Shown here: positions 15,207-22,932 of the stretch, one piece after another
Layout: every line of letters begins with the position of its first letter
How positions within the stretch are numbered: position 1 is the first letter of the stretch
Assembly: GCA_041671005.1 (NCBI GenBank)
Contig: JBAZCJ010000006.1
Location: forward strand, 1 to 26,736
DNA from: JACRPI01 sp041671005
GTDB taxonomy: Archaea > Nanobdellota > Nanobdellia > Woesearchaeales > DSVV01
Direction of reading: 5' to 3'
DNA length: 26,736 nt
Translations under genes and position numbers: made by a program
The notes under the pieces: generated by a model
Seen by the model: the letters and a program-made list of their open reading frames with translations, nothing else
Databases searched by the model: none
What the model was told of the DNA's origin: nothing

Positions 15207-15989
15207 TCAAAATGTTGCAGTTTTTATCGCAGTTTTGCATTCACATTCCCAATCATGAAGCTGAGGAATGACTGCAGTTAATATTCGCTTAACTTTTTCT
15301 GCATTGTCAGTCATAGTCTTTAAGATTAATTCAATGTTAACATTTTCTCCATCATGCTTCCAACAATCATAATCTGTTGCCATCGCAATTGCTGCATAAC
15401 ATATCCCTGCTTCTCGAGCAAGAACAACTTCAGGCACTGTTGTCATATTAATAACATCACAGTTCCACTGCCGAAATAATTCTGATTCTGCTCTACTTGA
15501 AAATCGAGGACCTTCAATAGTTACCATTGTTCCTTTGCCATGATAAGGTATATTTAATTGCACTGCTGCTGCACTTAACAAAGTACGCAATTTTTCACAA
15601 AACGGTTCTGCCATAGGAATATGACAAATAACTTGACCTGTGTAAAATGATTGATCACGTTTTGTTGTTCTATCTATAAATTGATCAATAAAAACAATAT
15701 CCCCTGGTTTAATGTTTTCTCTCAATGATCCACACGCAGTTGCAGCAATAATATGAGTAACGCCAAGTTCTTTCATTGCCCATATATTTGCTCTGTAATT
15801 TACATCAGAGGGTTGAATAGTATGATGCTCCCCATGTCTTGGTAATGCAACAATATCAATCCCTCTAAAAATACCTGTCGTGAGAAGATCTGAAGGAGAA
15901 CCATATGGAGTATGCACTTTTCTTTTTTCTACTCTTTCCCATAGCTGAGGATCACCAACTCCAGAACCACCGATAATGCCTATCTTCAT
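15207..15989 (-). CDS. mtnP: S-methyl-5'-thioadenosine phosphorylase
   Basis: A 260-residue trimeric-type nucleoside phosphorylase that splits 5'-methylthioadenosine with phosphate into adenine and 5-methylthioribose-1-phosphate. Motifs: the phosphate loop GGSGV (7-11), PRHGEHH (50-56), EGPRFSSRAES (159-169), NMTTVPE (181-187) and ATDYDCW (204-210). Asp206/Asp208 favour a 6-aminopurine over inosine/guanosine, where Asn is usual. The C-terminus has a C249-x-C251 pair, as in hyperthermophilic archaeal MTAP II where it is linked to stability. The ATG at 15989 is 27 nt from its TATA centre (leaderless). It forms an operon with apt. Methylthioadenosine comes from SAM-dependent pathways. Confidence 0.94.
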   Translation of the reverse strand: MKIGIIGGSGVGDPQLWERVEKRKVHTPYGSPSDLLTTGIFRGIDIVALPRHGEHHTIQPSDVNYRANIWAMKELGVTHIIAATACGSLRENIKPGDIVFIDQFIDRTTKRDQSFYTGQVICHIPMAEPFCEKLRTLLSAAAVQLNIPYHGKGTMVTIEGPRFSSRAESELFRQWNCDVINMTTVPEVVLAREAGICYAAIAMATDYDCWKHDGENVNIELILKTMTDNAEKVKRILTAVIPQLHDWECECKTAIKTATF

Positions 15990-16011
15990 CAAAGAAAAGG
16001 AAGAGAACTAG

Positions 16012-16019
16012 GTTTAAAT
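16012..16019 (-). promoter_or_regulatory. TATA box of mtnP-apt
   Basis: Minus-strand atttaaac, centred 27 nt before the mtnP ATG and just downstream of the redox operon, so mtnP-apt has its own promoter. Confidence 0.55.
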
Positions 16020-16036
16020 TGTTTGTTATGAATTTT

Positions 16037-16249
16037 TTAAAATAATGATAAAAGACCCAATACTCCATGAATGAGACCAAAACACAATGATAGTTTTGCC
16101 ATTATCATATGCGCAGATAATGTATTTTTTCCTTTATGAGTTAAATACCCTAATGTTCCGGTAATTAAAAACATAATAAAAGTTATTATTCCCCCCCACA
16201 TAATAAAAGGAACACCTAAAATTGGATAAAAAGTTATTTCATTAAACAT
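16037..16249 (-). CDS. 70-residue two-helix membrane protein with His-x13-His
   Basis: Two hydrophobic helices, about 12-34 and 45-69. The second carries H47 and H61 with 13 residues between, the spacing by which one helix supplies ligands to two haems in cytochrome b and ferric-reductase proteins (also in the 29-850 protein here); H38 lies in the loop. It has an aaggtga ribosome site at 16254-16260 and follows the flavoprotein gene by 22 bp, so it is the last member of the redox operon. I infer a small haem-binding membrane subunit, perhaps an oligomer, linking the operon's soluble carriers to the membrane. Haem binding is not proven; a structural small membrane protein is the alternative. 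Confidence 0.68.
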   Translation of the reverse strand: MFNEITFYPILGVPFIMWGGIITFIMFLITGTLGYLTHKGKNTLSAHMIMAKLSLCFGLIHGVLGLLSLF

Positions 16250-16271
16250 AGTTTCACCTTGTTATTTTAAC

Positions 16272-17120
16272 TTAATCCGCTCCACTATCATATTGCCACC
16301 AATATGAAGAGTTGGATTTTGCTATTTTTGCAGCAATAATTACATTCTTTGCTAAAATTTTTGCCTCTTTTTCATAACATGGACTTGTAAGAATTTTTTT
16401 ATCTTTATATGTCCCATCACAAACTGTATTGACTGCGTACATGTTACTGTAAGGAGGAAAGAGCATACCATAATGATTCAGAGTCATGTATAATGAAGAG
16501 ATTACCATACTTGCACCAACTTCATGACCTGTAACAATAATCCCTGCAACTTTTCCAGTCATCCGTTTAAGAAAACCTGAACCAAACTCAGTTGTTGCTG
16601 TTGCTTCAATAAATTTAGTATGTTTAATATTGAGAATTTTATCTTTTGGATTTTCTTTATTTGCAGGAGAAAGACTGCCATCCAAACTAATAAGCCTATC
16701 GATAAACAAAGACATCATTGAGGACATTTTAAAATTGTTTACAGGTGTTGCAAAAATAATAACATCTGCCCACATAACTTTATCATACAAAATGTTTGTC
16801 ATATCATCGCCTTCTTTTCCTTTAGGATAACATGAACAAGGATAATGACACTGCGTATTAATTGTAGAATAACATGCACGACAAGGTTCAATATTATATT
16901 CTCTTAAAATGAGTTTTTCTGTCTCTGCACCTTGTTTTTTTGCTTCTTCAAGACATTTGCCAAGAAGCCATTCAGAATTGGACTGTTCCTGAGCATAATC
17001 ATTGACAGAACGCATGCTTCCACTAATACCAAGTACACGAATTTTTTTCTCGAAAAAATGTTTTTTAATTTGAACAGCTTCTTTTTTTGTTTCTTGCTGA
17101 ATTACTTTAAATCGATTCAT
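16272..17120 (-). CDS. Iron-sulfur flavoprotein / NADPH-dependent FMN reductase family
   Basis: A 282-residue flavodoxin-fold protein. After a ~26-residue basic extension, the FMN phosphate loop GISGSMRS (31-38) is followed by a cysteine cluster C80-x2-C83-x7-C91-x3-C95-x-C97. This resembles the compact Cys motif of archaeal Isf proteins but is spaced differently, so it may bind an Fe-S cluster or only zinc. ATPVNNFKMSSMMSLFIDR (124-142) matches the family FMN/dimer segment. ATG 17120 is chosen because it overlaps the rubredoxin stop as ATGA; longer frames run into that gene. It is likely an electron-transfer partner of the rubredoxin-like protein. Confidence 0.85.
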   Translation of the reverse strand: MNRFKVIQQETKKEAVQIKKHFFEKKIRVLGISGSMRSVNDYAQEQSNSEWLLGKCLEEAKKQGAETEKLILREYNIEPCRACYSTINTQCHYPCSCYPKGKEGDDMTNILYDKVMWADVIIFATPVNNFKMSSMMSLFIDRLISLDGSLSPANKENPKDKILNIKHTKFIEATATTEFGSGFLKRMTGKVAGIIVTGHEVGASMVISSLYMTLNHYGMLFPPYSNMYAVNTVCDGTYKDKKILTSPCYEKEAKILAKNVIIAAKIAKSNSSYWWQYDSGAD

Positions 17121-17263
17121 TTGAATGCCTGAAGAAATTCTTCTTTTGTTATTTTCAGATGTTTTACTCGAGGAGCATGACACGTTGGACACGTTTCTGG
17201 AGCTTCAAGCCCATAATGCAAATCACCACACACTGAACAACGCCAAAATGTTTTTATTTTCAT
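17117..17263 (-). CDS. Rubredoxin-like protein
   Basis: A 48-residue protein built around two knuckles, C9-x2-C12 and C25-x2-C28, with the WRCSVCGDLHYG...PETCPTCHAP layout of the rubredoxin domain at the C-terminus of rubrerythrins. It should bind one Fe(SCys)4 centre and carry single electrons in the cytoplasm. ATG 17263 has a ggtgg ribosome site and overlaps the cupredoxin stop as ATGA; its own stop overlaps the next ATG the same way, so all three genes are translationally coupled. It is missing the ferritin-like domain of a rubrerythrin, and no such gene is in the window. Confidence 0.88.
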   Translation of the reverse strand: MKIKTFWRCSVCGDLHYGLEAPETCPTCHAPRVKHLKITKEEFLQAFK

Positions 17264-17622
17264 TGTACCACCACTTTTCCTTTCATTGAAGTATGGATGC
17301 TGCATAAGTATGTTATTTCTCCTGCAGTTGTGAAGGTATAACTAAATGAATCTCCTGTATTCAAGGTATTTGATGTAAATAAGTCTGACTGAATTATATG
17401 CGGTGCTGCGTCTTCATTTACCCATATTACTGTTGCACCTGCAGGAACTGTAAGAATTTCTGGACTAAAAGCATAATTTTTGATTATAACTTCCTGTCCT
17501 GATAATTGATTATTTCCAGATATTGCTGCAGAAGTAGTATCTTCTATTGCCTTATCTTGGTTTTGAGAACAACTCATCAAAAAAAACATTACACATATTG
17601 AGATCAGTAAGATTTTTTTCAT
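17260..17622 (-). CDS. Cupredoxin (plastocyanin-like) lipoprotein
   Basis: A 120-residue blue-copper protein. The signal peptide ends in a lipobox LMSC with C18 as lipidated residue, so the mature domain is tethered outside the cell. A short linker precedes a plastocyanin-type fold at about 42-120. Type 1 copper ligands are all present: H75 (APH), C107, H110 and M113 in YLCSIHTSM. It shuttles electrons outside the membrane. It is the first gene of a four-gene operon (overlap of 4 bp with the rubredoxin gene). BRE/TATA are centred 26 nt from the ATG (leaderless), and tandem repeats lie further upstream. A copper carrier or sensor is the minor alternative. Confidence 0.9.
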   Translation of the reverse strand: MKKILLISICVMFFLMSCSQNQDKAIEDTTSAAISGNNQLSGQEVIIKNYAFSPEILTVPAGATVIWVNEDAAPHIIQSDLFTSNTLNTGDSFSYTFTTAGEITYLCSIHTSMKGKVVVQ

Positions 17623-17644
17623 ATGTCTTTTTTAAAAAGAGGAT

Positions 17645-17658
17645 TATTTAAAGGTTTC
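17645..17658 (-). promoter_or_regulatory. BRE/TATA promoter of the redox operon
   Basis: Minus strand gaaacc (BRE, 17653-17658) followed by tttaaata (17645-17652), centred 26 nt before the cupredoxin ATG. The 13-14 bp direct repeats start 14 bp upstream. Confidence 0.6.
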
Positions 17659-17671
17659 TTTTAAAAATTAA

Positions 17672-17733
17672 TTATTAAACCTTAGTTATTAAATATAGTT
17701 ATTAAGTATAGTTATTAAACTTTATTTATTAAG
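17672..17733. repeat. Five direct repeats of a ttattaa unit at 13-14 bp
   Basis: Units start at 17672, 17686, 17699, 17712 and 17726 (spacing 14, 13, 13, 14); the two best read ttattaaatatag and ttattaagtatag. They lie upstream of the redox-operon promoter and run across the 3' end of the PAP2 gene. Regular spacing just over one helical turn suggests a regulator array, though AT-rich slippage is an alternative. Confidence 0.5.
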
Positions 17734-18315
17734 AATTTTCACAAAAATAAAATATGAAATAATTGTTAATACTAATCCCGATGCAACATCAAGCAGATAA
17801 TGCTGTTTTACAAAAATAGTAGACAATGCAATAAGTGCTGCCCATGGAATCATCCACCAATATTTTTTATTATAATGATAAATTAAAAGAGCTGCAAACA
17901 ATGGCTGTGCAACATGAAGACTAGGAAATGCGTTATATGGAGGGTCTACTGGGTAAAGCAGATTAAATATTGGAGCAAAAATACTATTAATCTTTTCAGG
18001 CCGAATAACTACTGTCACAGGATAGACAATGTACGTGGTATATGCTATACACATTAAAATAAAATATGAAAGAACTGCTTTGCGAAAAAATACTATATCT
18101 TTTATGAAAAAATACAGCAGCATTGGCATGAAAAAGCCAGACATGTATGGAATTATAAAAAGAGGGATAAAAGGAATAATCGTGTCATAATATATTGTAA
18201 GTATATGAGCATCTCTTCCTACCGAGAGATAATTTATCAAGGGGTATATAAGAAAGAAAAATAATACAATCCCACAAAATAAAATTCCTTTTTCGTATTT
18301 TCTGTAAAAATTCAT
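17722..18315 (-). CDS. PAP2-superfamily membrane phosphatase
   Basis: A 197-residue protein with about six membrane helices. The three PAP2 motifs are present: R105-P106 (VVIRPEKIN), P131-S-L-H134 (FPSLHVA) and S165...H172...D176 (STIFVKQHYLLD). PSLH instead of PSGH, and a Lys before QHY, are typical of the PAP2_3 / inositol-phosphorylceramide-synthase-like branch, which acts on lipid phosphates or transfers phospho-headgroups. The second and third motif histidines (H134, H172) form the covalent phosphate site. It is a stand-alone gene, with its promoter 29 nt from the ATG and its 3' end in the repeats that precede the redox operon. Confidence 0.88.
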   Translation of the reverse strand: MNFYRKYEKGILFCGIVLFFFLIYPLINYLSVGRDAHILTIYYDTIIPFIPLFIIPYMSGFFMPMLLYFFIKDIVFFRKAVLSYFILMCIAYTTYIVYPVTVVIRPEKINSIFAPIFNLLYPVDPPYNAFPSLHVAQPLFAALLIYHYNKKYWWMIPWAALIALSTIFVKQHYLLDVASGLVLTIISYFIFVKILNK

Positions 18316-18339
18316 GTTTAAATGTTTGAATAGCTGAAG

Positions 18340-18354
18340 AAATATAAAGGTTTG
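18340..18354 (-). promoter_or_regulatory. BRE/TATA promoter of the PAP2 gene
   Basis: Minus strand caaacc followed by tttatattt, centred about 29 nt before the ATG at 18315. Confidence 0.5.
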
Positions 18355-18377
18355 TACTGATGCTAAAATCGAATAAT

Positions 18378-18387
18378 GTTTATAAAT
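18378..18387 (+). promoter_or_regulatory. TATA box deciding the start at 18409
   Basis: gtttataaat, centred 26 nt before ATG 18409. The upstream in-frame ATG at 18376 lies inside this box, so it cannot be the start of a transcript driven by it. Confidence 0.6.
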
Positions 18388-18408
18388 CGTTTAAGGGTTC
18401 TTTTAACA

Positions 18409-19263
18409 ATGAACGAACAAAAATCATTATCACGAATATTATTTACCTGGAGTTTTAGTGGAGCATTATTTGGCACAGGTGCAGGATCAGCATTAGAAGA
18501 TATTCTACAACATGTAAGTACAGATCCGTTTATTGATTACACAAGTTGGGGTACTGCATGCGTTGGTACAGTAATATCTGCTGCTATTGGATTAACTCTT
18601 TATTATAATAGAGACGCTGACCCTGGAAAAGTTGTTCTTGCACCAAAACAACCTGTAAAACAACAGACTGTTCGACCAGGGATTGACACAGCAATCTATA
18701 AATTAACATATGGAATTACAAACACATGTGCAATAACATATTTTACTAGACCATTATTACGAGGATTAAACACAAATCCATTAGATGAGTTAAGGAGAGA
18801 ATACGAATCTGCTCAAGATAAGTTTTGGTTAAACCAGTTTGAGGTATTTGAACCATTTACTGCTAATAAAACAAGGATTATTCCAAAAAAAGCATTAGAG
18901 GGATTTTTTGATAACGGGGACATCCTGTATAATTCTGCACGAGATTATATTGCTCGAAGAGCTCAATCAATAGCTGGATCAAGAGAACGACCTTTTAACA
19001 CTCGTAGAGAACATGAACAATGGTCAGAAAAATTTAAAGAAGGATTATTTATACAATTTAGGTATGCACAAGAGATTTCAATTTGGATTACATACTTATC
19101 TCATCGTGGAGGAATAGTTGGATCTCAAGTAGAATCAAAATTAAGGAATTATGGGATTACACGCATAGATGACTTAGCACGAGACGTTACACTACTAGGG
19201 AATAATATTCTTAAGGCATACGATAAACTCTGTCGAGAACAATTGGCGTTGTATCATAAGTAA
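18409..19263 (+). CDS. Hypothetical membrane protein with a long soluble tail
   Basis: A 284-residue protein. Two hydrophobic, Gly/Ala-rich segments (about 10-30 and 47-66) form a hairpin in the membrane. The remaining ~215 residues are mostly helical, Arg/Glu-rich and presumably cytoplasmic. No motif or family is recognised. The start is ATG 18409, fixed by the promoter. It ends 17 bp from the convergent pepN stop. Confidence 0.7.
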   Translation: MNEQKSLSRILFTWSFSGALFGTGAGSALEDILQHVSTDPFIDYTSWGTACVGTVISAAIGLTLYYNRDADPGKVVLAPKQPVKQQTVRPGIDTAIYKLTYGITNTCAITYFTRPLLRGLNTNPLDELRREYESAQDKFWLNQFEVFEPFTANKTRIIPKKALEGFFDNGDILYNSARDYIARRAQSIAGSRERPFNTRREHEQWSEKFKEGLFIQFRYAQEISIWITYLSHRGGIVGSQVESKLRNYGITRIDDLARDVTLLGNNILKAYDKLCREQLALYHK

Positions 19264-19280
19264 AGGGTTCAATTAACAAA

Positions 19281-22178
19281 TTAATTTTGACAACACTCTT
19301 TATTTTCTTTCCACAATGCAACTGCTTTTGGGCATTTTTTAAGAATTCTTTGAATATTGTTATACACACTTGGACATTCTTTTTTACTGATTGCATTCTT
19401 TATTTTCTGCAATGAACTAACAATTGCACATTGATTATTAGCATCAAGTTTTTCCAGATCACTAAATGTTGCAAGAAGCATAAACCCAGAATATTCATTC
19501 AATTTTGAAAGTGTAATCATTATCTCTGTTAAGTAATCAAGGCCTTCTTTTGTAAGCAATGATTTTTTTCTATTCGCTGCAAATGGAAGATACAATGCAT
19601 GCTGTTCATTGGATTGCTCAATTCTAAAATGAGGATCTTTTTCAGTCTTGTTCATAATTGCAATAGAATCATTGCTATTATTACTTCCTACAATTCTCAA
19701 AAAACTTTCCCATGCAACAAGATTTGTTTCTGCTTCTTTTTTGAACAACTCAAGTTCCATAATTTTATCAGGAGCATTGCTGTTGAGGTATAAACTCATT
19801 GCAGCATTTTTATCAGTTGCATGAGATGCAAGTAATTGGTGTTTTATGAGTTTCCATGCTTCTTCATTATCAAATGATGCAAGCAAACTAAGCAGAATGT
19901 TTTTCAAAGAACGTTGTTTCATTCCTGCAAATTGCTGCTCTAAATATGTCCCGGTAATTTTTTTTGCAGCAAATTTTGTGTACAATACAAAGATATCTTT
20001 TTTATGTGCTGTTGCAATTGCTTTTCTTACCTTTTCCTTTGCAGCATAAATTTCTTTATATTTAAATGAAAGAAATTCATCACGAACATTCTCGTTTATA
20101 ACTAAAAATAATGCTTTTACTTCAGGAGAGATTTTTTCATCAAGAAGAATCTTACCATATGTTGAAATGACAACAGAAGATACCTCTGCAGTAATATCTT
20201 TAACCAATTTTGCTTTTTCTTTATCAAGTAATGTGGAAAAAGCCATGTACCTGTTAACAATGTCACTATCTTTCAACGCCTGCAAAACTAATTGAGATTC
20301 TGTCTGGCCTTCATAAAATACTTTACCATACAATGCATGATTCCTATTGAGAGAAATATATGCTGGCTCTTCTTTTACAGGAAATTCAATTATTTCAGTT
20401 TCTTTTTTTATCCAATGGATTATTGTTTTTCCCATATCTTTGCCATGAGAATCAACAGGACAAAAAACAAATGGGAACTGCCATGGACCCTGCTCATCAA
20501 ATCCCTTCTGATGAATTTTTAGAGTTTCAATTCCTTCTTTGTAACTTACGGTAACATAAACTCGCGGAAATCCTGAACGTGTAAGCCAACCTTGGGTCAT
20601 ATGCTTAAATTCTAATCCTGACACTTCTTCCATTGCATTAAGCCAATCTTCAGAATTTGCATTTTTATGTTTAAAGCGTTCATGAAATAATGCAAGAGCT
20701 TTAACAAACTTTTCTTTACCCATAAGGGTCTCAATCATTTGTACAACTTCTGGTGCTTTGATGTACGTCATCCCAGTAATCAATTCATCAGGAGTATTGA
20801 ACCCATGAGGAATAATTGGCATTGCTGCTGGACCACTATCTTCTGCAAACGTTCCAAACATTGGAGCATGAAGTGTCATAACGCGAACAATACGAGTATA
20901 TGCCTCGCCCATAATATGACTTAAATATTCTGATTCAACATGAACTGTTACTGCTTCATTAAGCCATAAAACAAAAGGATCAACACCTGTAACTTCACTT
21001 CCATTAAGATTATGATAAAATTCATGTGCCTTAACTTCCATCATATATTCAAAGCTGTCATCTGTGATAGATTTTGTTGGCATGATTCTGTTAGTAACAA
21101 TTGTTGTGTTACCAACATTTTCCATTCCCCCAAAATTAGAATTTTGCATCCCAATTTCTCTATACACATCTCCTGTGTATACATAACCCAGGTTTAATGA
21201 TTTCACACGTTCTGCAAGTTCTTTTCTAACCTCGCTGACATCTTGTTTTTTTGCCTTTAAGAAATCCCTTTTTTTAAGCAACTGCCAAATTTTCTTTTTT
21301 ACATCCAACGCTTCATACTTCCCTGCTCCTGTATGTAAATGAATCCACATAATACTATGACTTAAAATATCTAACGCACGCTCTGCTTCATTTGTATCTG
21401 CCTGCGGAGGAATTAATAGTTCAATCATAAATTTTTTTCCATGAGGATATTCAAATTCACACTCAACAGTTTTGTATGTTCCAACTCCTAAGAAAAATAA
21501 ATATGGTGCCATTGGGGTGATATGATTATAATAGCGAATCATACTTCTACCATTACCCAAATCTTTTTTTCCCTGTTTAAATTCTGATACAATGTCACCA
21601 TTTGAAATCATACTTGTATAACGACTATCTGCAATGATTGTTACGGTGTATGTACATTTTGCAGTCATATCATCATAACAAGGAGTAAGTCTTTGAAATC
21701 CCCACTGTTGACATTGAGTAATTTGCGTTGGCGGACAACCTGCAGGAGTTTCATCATAATACAATCCTTCAAGAATGTTTTTCGTTGGCCTTGTAATTGT
21801 CTTTGTAAAAAGAGTAAACGTATCTCCTTTTTTCATTTTTGGCAATGTAACATGAAATTTATTTGCATCTGTATCATATATATAGCTAACAACTTTTTTT
21901 GTAACTTTTTTTTCATGATCTCCTTTTGCTCTAACTTTGTCATATAATGCAACTTCTTGTATTTCTAGATTTTTTGCATCAAGAGAAATTTTTTGTAAAG
22001 AATCTTCTATGACAGTCATTGTCATATCACTTTCGACAACTGTATATTCATCAAACACATCAAAGAAAAGATTAAAATGTTCAACCTTCACTGGCAATTT
22101 CCCAAAATCATCTGGATAAAATGCAAATTCTCTACTTTGTTGTTCTGAAATTTTTTCAGTAGGTTGAATTTCAGGCAT
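19281..22178 (-). CDS. pepN: M1-family aminopeptidase (PepN-like)
   Basis: A 965-residue zinc aminopeptidase that trims N-terminal residues from peptides. GGMEN (350-354) binds the peptide N-terminus. HEFYH (385-389) plus E408, 18 residues on, bind zinc. The tyrosine in TYIKAPEVV, ~70 residues later, is the likely transition-state stabiliser. TPCYDDMTAK (165-174) matches the M1 PCFDEP block, and the segment from EDSGPAAMPI onward aligns by eye with E. coli PepN. The C-terminal ~350 residues form the helical domain of the PepN/ERAP class. A ~55-residue Lys/Arg-rich helical insert (about 290-345) precedes GGMEN. No signal peptide: cytosolic, probably downstream of the proteasome. Leaderless promoter. 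Confidence 0.93.
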   Translation of the reverse strand: MPEIQPTEKISEQQSREFAFYPDDFGKLPVKVEHFNLFFDVFDEYTVVESDMTMTVIEDSLQKISLDAKNLEIQEVALYDKVRAKGDHEKKVTKKVVSYIYDTDANKFHVTLPKMKKGDTFTLFTKTITRPTKNILEGLYYDETPAGCPPTQITQCQQWGFQRLTPCYDDMTAKCTYTVTIIADSRYTSMISNGDIVSEFKQGKKDLGNGRSMIRYYNHITPMAPYLFFLGVGTYKTVECEFEYPHGKKFMIELLIPPQADTNEAERALDILSHSIMWIHLHTGAGKYEALDVKKKIWQLLKKRDFLKAKKQDVSEVRKELAERVKSLNLGYVYTGDVYREIGMQNSNFGGMENVGNTTIVTNRIMPTKSITDDSFEYMMEVKAHEFYHNLNGSEVTGVDPFVLWLNEAVTVHVESEYLSHIMGEAYTRIVRVMTLHAPMFGTFAEDSGPAAMPIIPHGFNTPDELITGMTYIKAPEVVQMIETLMGKEKFVKALALFHERFKHKNANSEDWLNAMEEVSGLEFKHMTQGWLTRSGFPRVYVTVSYKEGIETLKIHQKGFDEQGPWQFPFVFCPVDSHGKDMGKTIIHWIKKETEIIEFPVKEEPAYISLNRNHALYGKVFYEGQTESQLVLQALKDSDIVNRYMAFSTLLDKEKAKLVKDITAEVSSVVISTYGKILLDEKISPEVKALFLVINENVRDEFLSFKYKEIYAAKEKVRKAIATAHKKDIFVLYTKFAAKKITGTYLEQQFAGMKQRSLKNILLSLLASFDNEEAWKLIKHQLLASHATDKNAAMSLYLNSNAPDKIMELELFKKEAETNLVAWESFLRIVGSNNSNDSIAIMNKTEKDPHFRIEQSNEQHALYLPFAANRKKSLLTKEGLDYLTEIMITLSKLNEYSGFMLLATFSDLEKLDANNQCAIVSSLQKIKNAISKKECPSVYNNIQRILKKCPKAVALWKENKECCQN

Positions 22179-22200
22179 TATAGGAACTAATAATTACCTG

Positions 22201-22209
22201 CTTTTATAC
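22201..22209 (-). promoter_or_regulatory. TATA box of pepN
   Basis: Minus-strand gtataaaag, centred 27 nt before the ATG at 22178. Confidence 0.55.
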
Positions 22210-22230
22210 TTATGGATTCACGCTTCAATG

Positions 22231-22260
22231 AGTATACCAGTATAGTATTTTGTGATACTG
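22231..22260. repeat. Short direct and inverted repeats between pepN and the lipoprotein gene
   Basis: agtat occurs at 22231, 22239 and 22244, and cagtat (22238-22243) is mirrored by atactg (22255-22260). They lie between the two divergent promoters, so they may be a shared operator. Confidence 0.3.
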
Positions 22261-22290
22261 TTAAGAGAGGTTTACTCTGTTTTTCTTAGA

Positions 22291-22300
22291 TTTTATAAAG
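22291..22300 (+). promoter_or_regulatory. TATA box of the lipoprotein gene
   Basis: ttttataaag, centred 26 nt before the ATG at 22322 (leaderless). Confidence 0.55.
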
Positions 22301-22321
22301 AAAAGTTGATTCCCATTATTT

Positions 22322-22888
22322 ATGAGACATTTAACAACATTAAGTCTTTTAGTATTATTACAGGGATGTAATCAAACAAAAACATTAACAACTCTTGTTG
22401 AGAATGAACCTCAAACTGTCCAGTATGACAATTTTTTAAGATCAGAAGGATTAAAAGAATCTGAAAAAATAGAAGGAACAGATTCTGCTTCTTATTTGAA
22501 CGGAAATTTTACGGTAAGAATTAATTATAATAAATTAAGAGGCAGATGTGCAGAACATATGATGATTACACTTGAAGATGGAATATATGTATATGATTCT
22601 TCTCGACCTCAAGGGAATGATATTTTCTTTTCTTCTGAAGAAGATCCAGAATCTGATTTATATGTTAAAACAGTTTATGTAGTAAATGATTCTTGTTCAC
22701 AAGAACCTAGAAGATTAGAAGTACAAATAAAAAAATGTCCTTGTTCAAATTTTTGTAATACACAAGGAACTACTTATTCTTGGGATTATGCTGAAACTAT
22801 TACAGGAACAGATCTAATAACACAAGATAAATTACGAACTATAGGGTTAACTATGTATAACGCAGCAGAAACAGAGTTAAAAGAATAA
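22322..22888 (+). CDS. Hypothetical lipoprotein
   Basis: A 188-residue protein with a short signal peptide ending in a lipobox LLQGC (C16), so it should be anchored outside the membrane. The mature part is acidic and beta-rich, with six further cysteines (GRC, DSC, KKCPCSNFC), probably in disulfides. No family recognised. It is transcribed divergently from pepN. It is the second lipobox protein in the window, after the cupredoxin. Confidence 0.72.
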   Translation: MRHLTTLSLLVLLQGCNQTKTLTTLVENEPQTVQYDNFLRSEGLKESEKIEGTDSASYLNGNFTVRINYNKLRGRCAEHMMITLEDGIYVYDSSRPQGNDIFFSSEEDPESDLYVKTVYVVNDSCSQEPRRLEVQIKKCPCSNFCNTQGTTYSWDYAETITGTDLITQDKLRTIGLTMYNAAETELKE

Positions 22889-22932
22889 ATAAAGTAAAAT
22901 AAAGAATAATAAATAAAATTAATTGAAAAAAA

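Noticed and set aside
20292..20554. Open frames on the plus strand inside pepN
   Set aside because: They are shadows of the long, motif-supported minus-strand gene.
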